Assembly (NCBI GenBank): GCA_016707525.1
Contig: JADJHP010000006.1
Span: 248,001 to 312,000 of the forward strand
Reading direction: 5' to 3'
From: Ignavibacteriota bacterium
GTDB taxonomy: Bacteria; Bacteroidota; Ignavibacteria; UBA10030; UBA6906
Length of the DNA: 64,000 nt
Position 1 is the stretch's first letter. Each line of letters starts with the position of its first letter. The notes under the pieces were generated by a model, which was given only the letters and a program-made list of their open reading frames with translations, was not told the DNA's origin and did not search any database. This document shows, piece after piece, positions 44,611-53,706 of the stretch. A program made the translations under genes and the position numbers.

Positions 44611-46530
44611 ATGAACGTGCGCCGTTTCTTTCTTGTCAGTTGTTGTGTGGTGTGGTGGTGGGCCCCGGGTGGTATGGCGCAAGAGCAGCGGCCGTCCACC
44701 GAAGGCGGGCAGCCAGTGCGTCCGCGGCTGCTTGCCCCGCTGCCGGGAGCGGGACCCACCCGGACCTCTCCACGCTTTGCATGGTCGGCCGTACCCGACG
44801 CTCCCGGATACCTCCTTCAGATCAGCACGGATTCGTCGTTCGCCTCGTGTCTCGTCAGTGATACGCTCGGCACGGATACGACGGTCCAACTCCACCGCGC
44901 TTTTGCACCGTTGCAGGCTTTCGCCTGGCGCATCGGCGTTGCCGATGCAGCCGGCGGGTATCGCTTCTCGGATACCTCCTGGTGCGTTACCGGAACCGTC
45001 CCGCGCGCGCGGCAGGTCACCATTGCCGACTCAAGGCGCGATGAACCGAATACAGCGGTGACCGTTCTCCGGAACGACAATGCGTATCCGGTGACGATCG
45101 ATTCTGCCCTTGTTCATCCCCGCATGTCCGTGCTGATGCGCATGCCCCTGGTCATCGGTGCCGGGGACAGCCTGGTGGTGCATCTGAACTACCGGCCCCG
45201 GGCATTCGGGGAAGAGTCCGACACCCTGTGGATGAGAGGTGAGGAAGGGGTGACGGGAGTGCCGTTCCGTGCCCGGTGCTCTCCGCCGGTCCTTGCCGCG
45301 CGGTTCTCGCAGATCACCCTCGGGCCATGCGCCGTGAGCGATTCGGCAGCGGCGACACTGGAGTTCACCAACGCGGGCCCGTTCAACAAGCTCACGGTGC
45401 GCCGGGTGCGGACCCGCACGCAGTTCTTCAGCGCGTCATTCCTTCCGGTGCGCAGGCTGGAGCCGGGCGAGGTCCTCCGCGTTCCCGTCAAGTTTCACGT
45501 GCGGGCGTTCAAGGCCGATGCCTTCGGGACGTACACCGACACCTGCCTGGTGGAGAGTGATGGTGGTGAAGGGAGAGTGGTGCTGCGTGGCGAATCCCCC
45601 TCGCCCCGCGCCTGGGTCGAACCGCAGGTGCTGAGTTTCGGGGATGTCGCGTCGGGGGATACCGCCATCGCCGTCCTCCGTCTCTTGAACCGCTCGGTCA
45701 ACGATCTCCGGATCGATTCCATCGGGACCCGGACGCGGTCTGTGCGGCCACTTGTCTCGAGGGGACGGATCGGCAGGACCGACACGCTCCTGGTGCCCTT
45801 CCGGTTCGTTGCCGGGAAGTATGGCACATTCATGGACACGGTGTCGGTGGCCAACAATTCCTGGTGGGGTGCGTTGCGTGTGCCGGTGATCGCACGGATC
45901 CCGTTGCCCGTGCTCGAGACCGGTGCAGACCGTGTTGATTTCGGGACGGTCAAGAAGAGCGATACGGCCGGTGTCGTGATCAGGATAGCGAACAGTTCCA
46001 TCAGTCCGCTCCGTGTGGATTCCATCCGGACGCGAACGAAGGCCTTCCGGTTCAACCGTCCGCCGTTGCCGGCGACCGTCAGGAAGGGTGACACGCTCTC
46101 GTTCACCCTGTACTTCTTTCCCGACAGCGTCAGGTTCTTCTCCGACACGTTGGTGATCGGGAGCAGCGCTGTGGGGAGTCCGCGGAAGATCATTCTGACC
46201 GGGAACGGATCTCCTCCCGGGGGGAACGGTGGGGCAACGGCGACGGCGGGACAGTTCGAGTTGTACCAGAACTTCCCCAATCCGTTCCGGGGGACGACCA
46301 CGTTCCGCTACGTGCTCCCTGAACCCGGGCATGTGCGCCTGGAGATCTTCACCACGCTGGGCCAGGAGGTGGCCGTGCTCGTGGATGGTGAGCAGGATGC
46401 GGGATTCCACAACGTCACGTGGACCGCAACGGTCACGTCGGGCGTGTACTATTTCCGTCTCGTGGCCACGCCGAGAAGCGATCAGAGCCGTCAGTATAAA
46501 GGCACGCGCAAGATGGTGGTGATGCGGTAG
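44611..46530 (+). CDS. Secreted ASH/Ig-like repeat protein with T9SS C-terminal domain
   Basis: 639 residues from ATG 44611, chosen because it begins a good signal peptide (NVRRFFLVSCCVVWWWAPGGMAQ). ATG 44581 is an in-frame alternative. An N-terminal fibronectin-like domain (PRFAWSAVPDAPGYLLQIS) is followed by at least four ASH (ASPM-SPD2-Hydin/MSP-like) repeats. Examples are SQITLGPCAVSDSAAATLEF, VLSFGDVASGDTAIAVLRLL and RVDFGTVKKSDTAGVVIRI, each with a NxS-type strand and L-IDSI turns. It ends in a T9SS domain starting FELYQNFPNPFRGTTTFRYV. It is probably a surface or matrix structural protein with no enzymatic motif. Confidence 0.75.
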   Translation: MNVRRFFLVSCCVVWWWAPGGMAQEQRPSTEGGQPVRPRLLAPLPGAGPTRTSPRFAWSAVPDAPGYLLQISTDSSFASCLVSDTLGTDTTVQLHRAFAPLQAFAWRIGVADAAGGYRFSDTSWCVTGTVPRARQVTIADSRRDEPNTAVTVLRNDNAYPVTIDSALVHPRMSVLMRMPLVIGAGDSLVVHLNYRPRAFGEESDTLWMRGEEGVTGVPFRARCSPPVLAARFSQITLGPCAVSDSAAATLEFTNAGPFNKLTVRRVRTRTQFFSASFLPVRRLEPGEVLRVPVKFHVRAFKADAFGTYTDTCLVESDGGEGRVVLRGESPSPRAWVEPQVLSFGDVASGDTAIAVLRLLNRSVNDLRIDSIGTRTRSVRPLVSRGRIGRTDTLLVPFRFVAGKYGTFMDTVSVANNSWWGALRVPVIARIPLPVLETGADRVDFGTVKKSDTAGVVIRIANSSISPLRVDSIRTRTKAFRFNRPPLPATVRKGDTLSFTLYFFPDSVRFFSDTLVIGSSAVGSPRKIILTGNGSPPGGNGGATATAGQFELYQNFPNPFRGTTTFRYVLPEPGHVRLEIFTTLGQEVAVLVDGEQDAGFHNVTWTATVTSGVYYFRLVATPRSDQSRQYKGTRKMVVMR

Positions 46531-46574
46531 ACCCGGGGGTCGCTCGCATGGCATGCTGCAGGCAGGGAGGCCAT

Positions 46575-46603
46575 TTGCTTTTGAAGGGTTGCCTCTCTAC
46601 ATT
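46575..46603 (+). promoter_or_regulatory. Promoter for the epimerase gene
   Basis: TTGCTT (46575-46580), a 17-base spacer and TACATT (46598-46603), 44 bases before the chosen GTG start. Confidence 0.55.
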
Positions 46604-46647
46604 CTCAAGCCTCTATTTCCGTCGTGTCAACATCAGGGAGAACGACA

Positions 46648-47619
46648 GTGTCCACGTATCTTGTCACGGGTGCAGCGGGGTTCATTGCATCCGTCGTCTG
46701 CGAAAAGCTCATCGAAGCCGGCCACACCATCGTGGGGTTGGACAACCTCAATGATGCCTATGATGTCCGTCTCAAAGAATGGCGGTTGCAGCGCCTTCGT
46801 GCGTTGGACCGTTTCACATTCGTCCAGGGTGATATCAACGATCGCGTCGCCGTTCGCCCGGTGTTCGAAAAGGGAGTGGAGGGGGTGTACAATCTTGCGG
46901 CGCGGGCAGGTGTCCGGCAGTCGGTGGAGAATCCCTGGGTCTACATGGACACGAACATGAAGGGAACGGTCACGCTCCTGGAATTCTGCCGCGAATTCGG
47001 CGTGAAGAATTTCCTGATGGCGTCGACGTCGAGTTTGTACGGAGCCCACAACCCCCAGCCGTTCCGCGAGGATGCGGATACCAACAAGCCATTGTCGCCC
47101 TATGCTGCATCGAAAAAGGGTGCCGAGACCGCATGTTTCACCTACCATCATTTGTATGGACTCCATGTGACCATCCCGCGCTACTTCACGGTCTATGGGC
47201 CGGCGGGGAGGCCTGATATGAGCCTCTTCCGTTTCGTGCAATGGATCGTGGAAGGGCGGCCGGTCGCCATCAATGGTGATGGCTCCCAGTCGCGGGACTT
47301 CACGTTCGTTGAGGATATAGCGCGGGGGACGATCGCCGGATTCGGGAAGCCGGGATACACGATCGTCAATCTGGGTTCGGATACGCCGATCGTATTGAAG
47401 GACACCATCACCCTGATCGAGCGCCTCACCGGCAAGAACGCCATCCTCGAATATCACCCGCTTCATGCGGCGGACGTGATGGCGACGTGGGCAGACATCG
47501 GGCGGGCTCGTTCGCTCCTGGGTTGGGAGCCGCGTGTCACGTTCGAAGAGGGGGTGACCCGGTTGGTCGACTGGTATATGGCGAACCGGAAGTGGGCTTC
47601 GCAGGTGGTCACAGATTGA
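46648..47619 (+). CDS. NAD-dependent nucleotide-sugar epimerase (UDP-glucuronate 4-epimerase-like)
   Basis: 323 residues from GTG 46648, 8 bases after GGGAG; an earlier GTG at 46624 is possible but poorly placed. It has the Rossmann N-terminus YLVTGAAGFIASVVCEKLIEAGH, GLDNLNDAYDVRLKEWRL, FVQGDINDR, VYNLAARAGVRQSVENPWVYMDTNMKG, catalytic SSLYG and YAASKKGAE (Tyr and Lys of SDR epimerases), and FTVYGPAGRPDM. The DNLNDYYD-like stretch and PDMSLFRFV point to the UDP-glucuronate/UDP-galacturonate epimerase branch. It likely supplies sugar donors for surface glycans. A hairpin terminator follows. Confidence 0.85.
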   Translation: MSTYLVTGAAGFIASVVCEKLIEAGHTIVGLDNLNDAYDVRLKEWRLQRLRALDRFTFVQGDINDRVAVRPVFEKGVEGVYNLAARAGVRQSVENPWVYMDTNMKGTVTLLEFCREFGVKNFLMASTSSLYGAHNPQPFREDADTNKPLSPYAASKKGAETACFTYHHLYGLHVTIPRYFTVYGPAGRPDMSLFRFVQWIVEGRPVAINGDGSQSRDFTFVEDIARGTIAGFGKPGYTIVNLGSDTPIVLKDTITLIERLTGKNAILEYHPLHAADVMATWADIGRARSLLGWEPRVTFEEGVTRLVDWYMANRKWASQVVTD

Positions 47620-47924
47620 TGCATGAGCTCCGGGAGCCCGCATTCTGGCGGGCTCTTTGCTGTACAGGGGTTTTCGCTGCGGGAACCCTTGTTTCATTTC
47701 TTACGCTCCAACCGCACTAAATTCCCCAATTTCACCCGATTTTCTTCACTTTTCCTCCCTTTCATCGTGGCACGCTTTTCGCGAGACACCGTCTCACAAC
47801 TGTACGTAAGCTCCCATCCTCGCTTTCCGGCACGGGCCATTGGTCCGGCCGGGAGTGCACCATTGTCTCCGACTGCCCGGCAATGGGCGGGATCGAGAGC
47901 GCACATTCTGGAGGCTGGATCGCG
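47620..47924. other. Intergenic region with terminator and a possible sigma-54-like element
   Basis: 305 bases with no gene. Besides the terminator it contains a T/C-rich stretch and, at 47768-47783, TGGCACG-CTTT-TCGCG. The GG and GC doublets there have the spacing of a -24/-12 promoter, though one base of the -12 box deviates. No TTGnnn-17-TAnnnT promoter was found. Confidence 0.35.
47635..47656 (+). terminator. Rho-independent terminator after the epimerase gene
   Basis: GAGCCCGC / GCGGGCTC (8 bp) with a 6-base loop, followed by TTTGC. Confidence 0.65.
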
Positions 47925-49970
47925 ATGGATCATTCAATGCATGGTACGACACCTGAATTGCCGATGGAGGCCCTGAAGCGGATGCTTCACGGTCTGACCC
48001 ATCTCCGCAACCGGTATCTCATCGGCATTGACACGCTGGGGCTTGTCCTCAGTCCGGCACTGGCATTTCTGCTGCGCACGGAATCGACGGACCAGTTCGC
48101 GACCCATTGGCATGCGATCGTCGGGTACACGCTCCTCATGGTCCTCATGAGGTGGGTCGTGTTCTATCGTGTGGGGCTGTACAAAGCGCTGTGGGCGTAT
48201 GCGAGTGTCCAGGAATTGCTGCTCGTGGTACGTGCTGTTACCCTCACCGGGTTGCTGGAGATCATGCTGTTCTTCATGGTCATGGGATTCTCAGGGAACT
48301 TCGGCAACGGATTCCCCCGGTCGATCCCTTTGCTCAGTGCATTGCTGACCGCCTTCCATGTGACGGGTGTGCGGTTCTCCATCCGTGTCATCTTCGCGCT
48401 TGTCAGCCGCCGGGAATTCCAATCGGTGAAGTCGAAGCCTGTCCTGATCGCCGGTGCGGGTACGGGAGGCATCGCTGTTGCACGGGAACTGCAACGCAAT
48501 CTCCATCTCGGACTGGTACCGATCGGCTTCGTGGATGACGATCCGAAGAAATGCACCAAGATGATCTGCGGCGTCCCGGTGTTCGGACTGTTCAGTGATA
48601 TTCCGTGGGTTGCACAGCGGCACAATATCAAAGAGGTCATCATCGCGATGCCGGCTGCCTCGGGGCAGGTCATACGCCGTGTGGTGCAGATCTGCAAGGA
48701 GGCGGGGGTTCCGAGCAAGATCACGCCCGGACTGTTCGATATCCTGCGTGGTGCTGCGCGGGTGGTGAATGTCCGCGAGATCCAGCTGGAGGATCTCCTC
48801 CGGCGGGAGGTCCTGGAATCGAATCCGGAGACGGTCCGTGCTGCTGTTGGCGGTGCGCGGGTGCTGGTGACGGGGGCGGGCGGGTCGATCGGGAGCGAGA
48901 TCGTGCGTCAGTTGAAGAACTTCCGGCCTGCAGAGCTCATCCTGCTCGGGCATGGCGAGACGTCGATCTTCCACATGATGAAGGAGCTGGAAGAGCATCC
49001 GGTCCCGGGCATGGTGGTCACACCGGTGATCGCCGATGTGCGGGACCTGGAGCGGATGCAGCAGGTCTTTTTCAAACACCGGCCGCAGATCATCTTCCAT
49101 GCAGCGGCGCACAAGCATGTCTGGCTGATGGAGCAGAATCTTCCTGATGCCATCACGAACAATGTGATGGGGACCCGCGTTCTGGTGACCCTGGCCGAGA
49201 AGTTCGGTGTCCGGCGGTTCGTGATGATCTCGAGCGACAAGGCGGTGAATCCGACGAGCGTCATGGGCGTCACCAAGCGCATCGCGGAACTGATCGTGCA
49301 GGATGCCGCGAACCGGACGGGACGCGGGTTCGTGACCGTGCGGTTCGGGAACGTCCTGGGAAGCCGCGGGAGCGTTGTTCCCATCTTCAAGCACCAGATC
49401 GATATGGGGGGACCGGTCACGGTGACGCATCCGGATGTGACGCGTTATTTCATGACGATCCCGGAAGCCGTTCATCTCGTCCTGCAGGCGGGCTCCATGG
49501 GATCCGGGGGTGAGATGTTCGTGCTCGACATGGGTGAGCAGTTGAAGGTGGTGGATATCGCGCGCGACGTCATACGTCTGAGCGGGTACACGGAATCGGA
49601 GATCGGGATCGAGTTCACCGGATTGAAACCCGGCGAGAAGATGTATGAGGAGTTGTTCTACGAGACGGATGATACAGAGGCAACAGCGCACCCGATGATC
49701 ACGGTCTCCCGCCACAATTTTGCGGCAGAGTACGGGTCGATCGGGACGGGGACGGCATCGAGTCCGTACGAGACGGGATTGAGCATCGATGTGGACACGC
49801 TGATCGAAGCTGCGGCCCAGGGCAACCTGGAGTCGGCGCACGCGATCATCCAGCGGATCGTTCCCCAGTATACGCCGGCGACGGAATACGTCGCGGAGCA
49901 GGTGGAGGGCACAGCGATCCATCCCGTGCTGCGTCCGGTCAATGCCCCGGGCATCGCGGTGAACGGCTGA
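47925..49970 (+). CDS. Membrane nucleotide-sugar 4,6-dehydratase (FlaA1/CapD/WbpM family)
   Basis: 681 residues from ATG 47925, after GGAGG at 11 bases; an in-frame ATG at 47883 adds 14 residues. Four N-terminal membrane spans (~30-160) precede a Rossmann-like CoA-binding region (KPVLIAGAGTGGIAVARELQ). The dehydratase domain has VLVTGAGGSIGSEIVRQL, FHAAAHKHVWLMEQN, MISSDKAVNPTSVMGVTKRIAEL (active-site residues), and RFGNVLGSRGSVVPIFKHQI. It converts UDP-GlcNAc-type sugars to 4-keto-6-deoxy products for capsule or O-antigen sugars. It stands next to the epimerase, suggesting a surface-polysaccharide locus that continues elsewhere. Confidence 0.9.
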   Translation: MDHSMHGTTPELPMEALKRMLHGLTHLRNRYLIGIDTLGLVLSPALAFLLRTESTDQFATHWHAIVGYTLLMVLMRWVVFYRVGLYKALWAYASVQELLLVVRAVTLTGLLEIMLFFMVMGFSGNFGNGFPRSIPLLSALLTAFHVTGVRFSIRVIFALVSRREFQSVKSKPVLIAGAGTGGIAVARELQRNLHLGLVPIGFVDDDPKKCTKMICGVPVFGLFSDIPWVAQRHNIKEVIIAMPAASGQVIRRVVQICKEAGVPSKITPGLFDILRGAARVVNVREIQLEDLLRREVLESNPETVRAAVGGARVLVTGAGGSIGSEIVRQLKNFRPAELILLGHGETSIFHMMKELEEHPVPGMVVTPVIADVRDLERMQQVFFKHRPQIIFHAAAHKHVWLMEQNLPDAITNNVMGTRVLVTLAEKFGVRRFVMISSDKAVNPTSVMGVTKRIAELIVQDAANRTGRGFVTVRFGNVLGSRGSVVPIFKHQIDMGGPVTVTHPDVTRYFMTIPEAVHLVLQAGSMGSGGEMFVLDMGEQLKVVDIARDVIRLSGYTESEIGIEFTGLKPGEKMYEELFYETDDTEATAHPMITVSRHNFAAEYGSIGTGTASSPYETGLSIDVDTLIEAAAQGNLESAHAIIQRIVPQYTPATEYVAEQVEGTAIHPVLRPVNAPGIAVNG

Positions 49971-49989
49971 GCGCCGCCGTCGCCGCATC

Positions 49990-50018
49990 TTGACATTTGC
50001 GGATTCCCTCCGTACGTT
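49990..50018 (+). promoter_or_regulatory. Promoter for galT-galK-galM
   Basis: TTGACA (49990-49995), a 17-base spacer and TACGTT (50013-50018). The transcript would begin near 50025, upstream of a hairpin and of the LacI-type operator. Confidence 0.6.
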
Positions 50019-50036
50019 GAGCCACGTGAAACGCAG

Positions 50037-50060
50037 TGAACCCGGCATCGCCGGGTTTCA
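50037..50060 (+). terminator. Hairpin in the gal leader / terminator of the dehydratase gene
   Basis: TGAACCCGGC pairs with GCCGGGTTTCA (one bulged T) across a 3-base loop. It ends the preceding gene's transcripts and also lies inside the predicted gal leader, so it could attenuate gal transcription. Confidence 0.5.
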
Positions 50061-50071
50061 TTGTGTCCGCT

Positions 50072-50087
50072 ATGTTAGCGCTAACAT
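50072..50087. promoter_or_regulatory. LacI/GalR-family operator
   Basis: ATGTTAGC-GCTAACAT is a perfect 16-base palindrome with the central CG-containing core typical of LacI-family operators. It sits between the predicted gal transcription start and the galT ATG, so a bound repressor would act as a roadblock. The regulator gene is not in this window. Confidence 0.7.
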
Positions 50088-50110
50088 CCCGCACCATCCT
50101 TCAGGGTCTC

Positions 50111-51127
50111 ATGCTCCATCCGCACCGTCGACGCAACCCCCTCACCGGCGAGTGGGTCCTGGTCTCCCCCCAGCGCACCCAACGCCCATGGCAGGGAGGA
50201 CAGGAGGCACTTCCTCCGGCCTCACTCCCGCACCACGACCCGGCATGCTATCTGTGCCCGGGGAATACACGCGCGGGCGGTGCGTCGAATCCGGAGTATA
50301 CGTCGACCTTCGTCTTCACCAACGACTATCCTGCATTGCTCCCGGAGGCTTCCGGAGAGGTCTGGAAGGACAGCCCTCTCCTCACCGGCGAAGAGGTCAC
50401 CGGCACCTCACGCGTCGTCTGCTTCTCGCCGCGCCACGATCAGACATTCGCTGACCTGCCCGTGGAAGGGATCCGGGCCGTGATCGATACCTGGGCGGCC
50501 GAGACCGCCGCACTCGGCGAACGCTACCGATGGGTCCAGGTCTTCGAGAATAAAGGTGCGGTGATGGGGTGCTCGAACACGCACCCGCACGGACAGATCT
50601 GGGCGGGATCGTCCCTGCCGAATGAACCTGCGAAAGAAGATCGCGAGCAACATGCGTACCTCAGGGAACGCGGCGCGGTCCTCCTTCTGGACTATGTGGA
50701 GCTGGAGATCGCTCGCGGAGAACGCATCGTCGCCATGAACGACCGCTGGGTTGCCCTTGTCCCGTTCTGGGCCGTGTGGCCGTTCGAACTGCTGATCCTC
50801 CCGCGCACGCACCTCCGGCGATTGCCTGAGTGCACCGACGCCGACAGGGAGAGACTCGCTGCCCTGCTCTCCCTGGTCCTGCGCGGCTACGACCGCCTCT
50901 TCTCCGTGTCCTTCCCGTATACCATGGGCTGGCACGGCGCACCGTTCATGACGGAGGAGACGGCGCACTGGCAGCTGCATGCACATATCTATCCCCCGTT
51001 GTTGCGCTCCGCCTCCGTCAAGAAGTTCATGGTGGGGTATGAGATGCTTGCCGAGCCGCAACAAAACCTCACGGCAGAGTCCGCCGCCGGCGTGCTCCGC
51101 TCGCTCTGTACACCAACCGGCCGCTAG
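50111..51127 (+). CDS. galT: Galactose-1-phosphate uridylyltransferase
   Basis: 338 residues from ATG 50111; an upstream in-frame ATG at 50036 would run through the operator and is rejected. It begins HPHRRRNPLTGEWVLVSPQRTQRPWQG, has the Cys pair CYLCPGN (metal site), VFTNDYPAL, VCFSPRHDQTFADL, and the active site NTHPHGQIWA (His158-Pro-His160-Gly-Gln162, uridylylated His). A late ETAHWQLHAHIYPPLLRS binds the second metal. It swaps UMP between UDP-glucose and Gal-1-P in the Leloir pathway. It is the first gene of galT-galK-galM. Confidence 0.95.
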   Translation: MLHPHRRRNPLTGEWVLVSPQRTQRPWQGGQEALPPASLPHHDPACYLCPGNTRAGGASNPEYTSTFVFTNDYPALLPEASGEVWKDSPLLTGEEVTGTSRVVCFSPRHDQTFADLPVEGIRAVIDTWAAETAALGERYRWVQVFENKGAVMGCSNTHPHGQIWAGSSLPNEPAKEDREQHAYLRERGAVLLLDYVELEIARGERIVAMNDRWVALVPFWAVWPFELLILPRTHLRRLPECTDADRERLAALLSLVLRGYDRLFSVSFPYTMGWHGAPFMTEETAHWQLHAHIYPPLLRSASVKKFMVGYEMLAEPQQNLTAESAAGVLRSLCTPTGR

Positions 51128-51142
51128 CGAAGGATCGTTCGA

Positions 51143-52441
51143 ATGTCACACGCAGAAAAGCCGCTGCAGGGTGGGCCCTCCGTCCACGATGCTGCGTTCG
51201 TCCACTATCTCGAGGACCTCTATCCGGGCAAGGCCGATGCTGCCCGCACCCGGTACGGGGCGCTGGAGCGGCAATTTGTCAACGCCTATGACGTCGCGCC
51301 TGTGCTCTATGCAAGCGCACCGGGACGCGTCGAGGTGGGAGGCAATCACACCGATCATAATCATGGCCGTGTGCTCGCGGCAGCGATCGACCTGGATGCC
51401 ATCGCCGCGGCGGCCCCCACGGCGGATGGCATGATCACGGTCACGTCGGAGGGATACCAGCATCCCGTGAGTGTCCGGTGTGATGAGACCGCGGCGAAGA
51501 AGGATGAATCCGGCACCACGCAGTCGCTGGTCCGGGGGATCGTAGCGCGGTTCAAAGAGAAAGGCTATCGCACCGGCGGATTCCGCGCACATATCACCAG
51601 CCAGGTCGCGCCGGGATCGGGGCTGAGTTCTTCGGCTGCCGTGGAGGTGCTGATCGGCACCATCCTCAATGGGCTCTTCAATGACGGAGCCATCGCACCC
51701 GAAGAGATCGCGGCCATCGGACAGTTTGCGGAGAACGTGTACTTTGGCAAGCCATGCGGGTTGATGGACCAGACAGCCTCCGCGGTGGGGGGGATCGTGA
51801 CGATCGACTTCCGCGACCCCGGAAAGCCGGAGATCCAGCAGCTCAAGAGGTCGTTCGGGGAGTTTGGACTCCAGGTGCTGGTCATTCATACCGGCGGGAG
51901 CCATGCAGACCTCACCCCGGAATATGCTGCAGTACCGGCAGAGATGAAGGCTGTTGCGCAGGCCCTCGGTGGGAGGGTCTGCCGCGACATCGCGGATGAG
52001 CAGGCGCTGGTAGCGGCACTCCCCGGGCTCCGGGCGGTTGCGGGCGACCGTGCGGTGCTGCGCGCGATCCATTTCCTGCGTGAGACCGCGCGGGTGGAAG
52101 AGCAGGTGCGTGCGCTCGAAGGCGGCGACATCGCGGGATTCCTTGCCGGTGTCATCGCCTCCGGCCGGTCCTCCGCGCTCTGGTTGCAGAACTGTTATCC
52201 CTCTTCCGCTCCGACGGAACAGGGGATCATGCTTGCACTTGCGCTCACCGAACAGTATCCTGGAGTGGCGCAGCGTGGCGGGTGGCGGGTGCATGGGGGC
52301 GGGTTCGCCGGGACCATGCTTGCGATCCTTCCCGGAGATCTCGTGCCGGGGTACCGTGCGGCGATGGAAGCGGTGTTCGGGGCGGGAAGCGTTGCGGTGC
52401 TGACGGCCCGACAGGCCGGCGCCGTGTGGTTCAGACTTTAA
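51143..52441 (+). CDS. galK: Galactokinase (GHMP family)
   Basis: 432 residues starting 15 bases after galT, with AAGGAT upstream. GHMP motifs: SAPGRVEVGGNHTDHNHGRVL (galactokinase signature, in the variant with VGGNHTDHN instead of LIGEHTDYN), VAPGSGLSSSAAVEVLIG (ATP loop), CGLMDQTASAVGG, and WRVHGGGFAGTMLAILP. It phosphorylates galactose to Gal-1-P for GalT. The variant signature is known in other bacterial galactokinases and does not imply loss of activity. Confidence 0.9.
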   Translation: MSHAEKPLQGGPSVHDAAFVHYLEDLYPGKADAARTRYGALERQFVNAYDVAPVLYASAPGRVEVGGNHTDHNHGRVLAAAIDLDAIAAAAPTADGMITVTSEGYQHPVSVRCDETAAKKDESGTTQSLVRGIVARFKEKGYRTGGFRAHITSQVAPGSGLSSSAAVEVLIGTILNGLFNDGAIAPEEIAAIGQFAENVYFGKPCGLMDQTASAVGGIVTIDFRDPGKPEIQQLKRSFGEFGLQVLVIHTGGSHADLTPEYAAVPAEMKAVAQALGGRVCRDIADEQALVAALPGLRAVAGDRAVLRAIHFLRETARVEEQVRALEGGDIAGFLAGVIASGRSSALWLQNCYPSSAPTEQGIMLALALTEQYPGVAQRGGWRVHGGGFAGTMLAILPGDLVPGYRAAMEAVFGAGSVAVLTARQAGAVWFRL

Positions 52442-52485
52442 AGCAACACACACTAGATCAACGATCACATCACTTGAGGTGACCC

Positions 52486-53634
52486 ATGCGTATCTTCCGT
52501 GCTGGTATCGTGGTGGCGCTGGCAACGGCTGGATTGATGATGGGATGTTCACGTTCTACGGAGAAGACAATGAGCAATGACCCTGTGGTCTTTGGCACGA
52601 CGCCCGACGGCACAAGCGTCATGCTGTACACTCTTCGCAATGCCGCCGGCATGGAGGCGAAGATCACCAACTATGGCGGTATCATCGTGAGCCTTACTGC
52701 GCCCGACAAGAACGGGACGTATGATGACGTCGTGCTGGGCTACGACTCGCTTGCCGGGTACATCCGGGTGACGCCGTACTTTGGCGCACTCATCGGGCGC
52801 TATGGCAACAGGATCGGCAAGGGACAGTTCACGCTGGATGGGAAGGCCTATCAATTGACCGTCAACGACGGCGCGAACCACCTGCATGGTGGAAAGGTCG
52901 GGTTCGATAAAGTGGTGTGGGATGCGAAGCAGGTCACGACGGCCGACGGCCCCGGGCTGGTGTTGACCTACGTGAGCAAGGATGGCGAGGAGGGGTTCCC
53001 GGGCACGCTCACGTCGACGGTGACCTACACGCTGAAAGCGAACAACGAGCTGGTCATGGACTTTGCGGCGACGACGGACAAGCCGACGATCGTGAACCTG
53101 ACGGCGCATTCGTACTTCAACCTGGCCGGCGCGACGTCGGGGAAGAGCATCCTGGACCATCTGATGATGATCGATGCCGACACGTACACGCCGGTGGACA
53201 ACGGGTTGATCACCACAGGTGAGTTGAAGGATGTGACCGGGACGCCGATGGACTTCCGGACACCGACGGCGATCGGCGCACGCATCGGTGCGGATGATCC
53301 GCAGTTGCATCTCGGTCCGGGTGGTTACGATCACAACTGGGTGTTGAAATCGGGTGGGAAGTCGCTTGCCGTGAATGCCCGCGTTGTGGAGCCGACCACC
53401 GGCCGTGTGCTTGAGGTGCTGTCGGACCAGCCGGGCGTGCAGTTCTATTCGGGGAACTTCCTTGATGGCACGATCGTCGGTAAGGGCGGAGTGAAGTATG
53501 AATTCCGTCACGGCTTCTGTCTGGAGCCGCAGCATTTCCCGGATTCTCCGAACAAGCCTTCCTTCCCGCCGGTCCGCCTCGATCCGGGCCAGAAGTACAC
53601 CGCCACGATCGTCTACCGTTTTTCTGTAAAGTAA
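52486..53634 (+). CDS. galM: Aldose 1-epimerase (mutarotase), lipoprotein
   Basis: 382 residues, 44 bases after galK, with GAGGTGA just upstream. The lipobox GLMMGC places the mature Cys at residue 21, so this mutarotase is membrane-anchored and periplasmic, unlike the cytoplasmic E. coli GalM. Family motifs: MEAKITNYGGIIVSLTAPDK, YFGALIGRYGNRI, NDGANHLHGGKVGFDKVVW (catalytic His), VNLTAHSYFNLAG (second His), DHNWVL, and PGVQFYSGNFLDG with a C-terminal FCLEPQHFPDS (Glu). It interconverts alpha- and beta-galactose or glucose before uptake. It ends the operon before a hairpin. Confidence 0.9.
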   Translation: MRIFRAGIVVALATAGLMMGCSRSTEKTMSNDPVVFGTTPDGTSVMLYTLRNAAGMEAKITNYGGIIVSLTAPDKNGTYDDVVLGYDSLAGYIRVTPYFGALIGRYGNRIGKGQFTLDGKAYQLTVNDGANHLHGGKVGFDKVVWDAKQVTTADGPGLVLTYVSKDGEEGFPGTLTSTVTYTLKANNELVMDFAATTDKPTIVNLTAHSYFNLAGATSGKSILDHLMMIDADTYTPVDNGLITTGELKDVTGTPMDFRTPTAIGARIGADDPQLHLGPGGYDHNWVLKSGGKSLAVNARVVEPTTGRVLEVLSDQPGVQFYSGNFLDGTIVGKGGVKYEFRHGFCLEPQHFPDSPNKPSFPPVRLDPGQKYTATIVYRFSVK

Positions 53635-53652
53635 CACCGTTTTTTTGGCCAT

Positions 53653-53681
53653 CAGGTGGCATCCTACGCGGATGCCACCTG
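53653..53681 (+). terminator. Hairpin after galM
   Basis: A perfect 12-base-pair stem CAGGTGGCATCC / GGATGCCACCTG with a 5-base loop. The T-run lies before, not after, the stem, so termination efficiency is uncertain. Confidence 0.55.
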
Positions 53682-53706
53682 AGAGAGGTCGGTCAGCACT
53701 TTTTTG

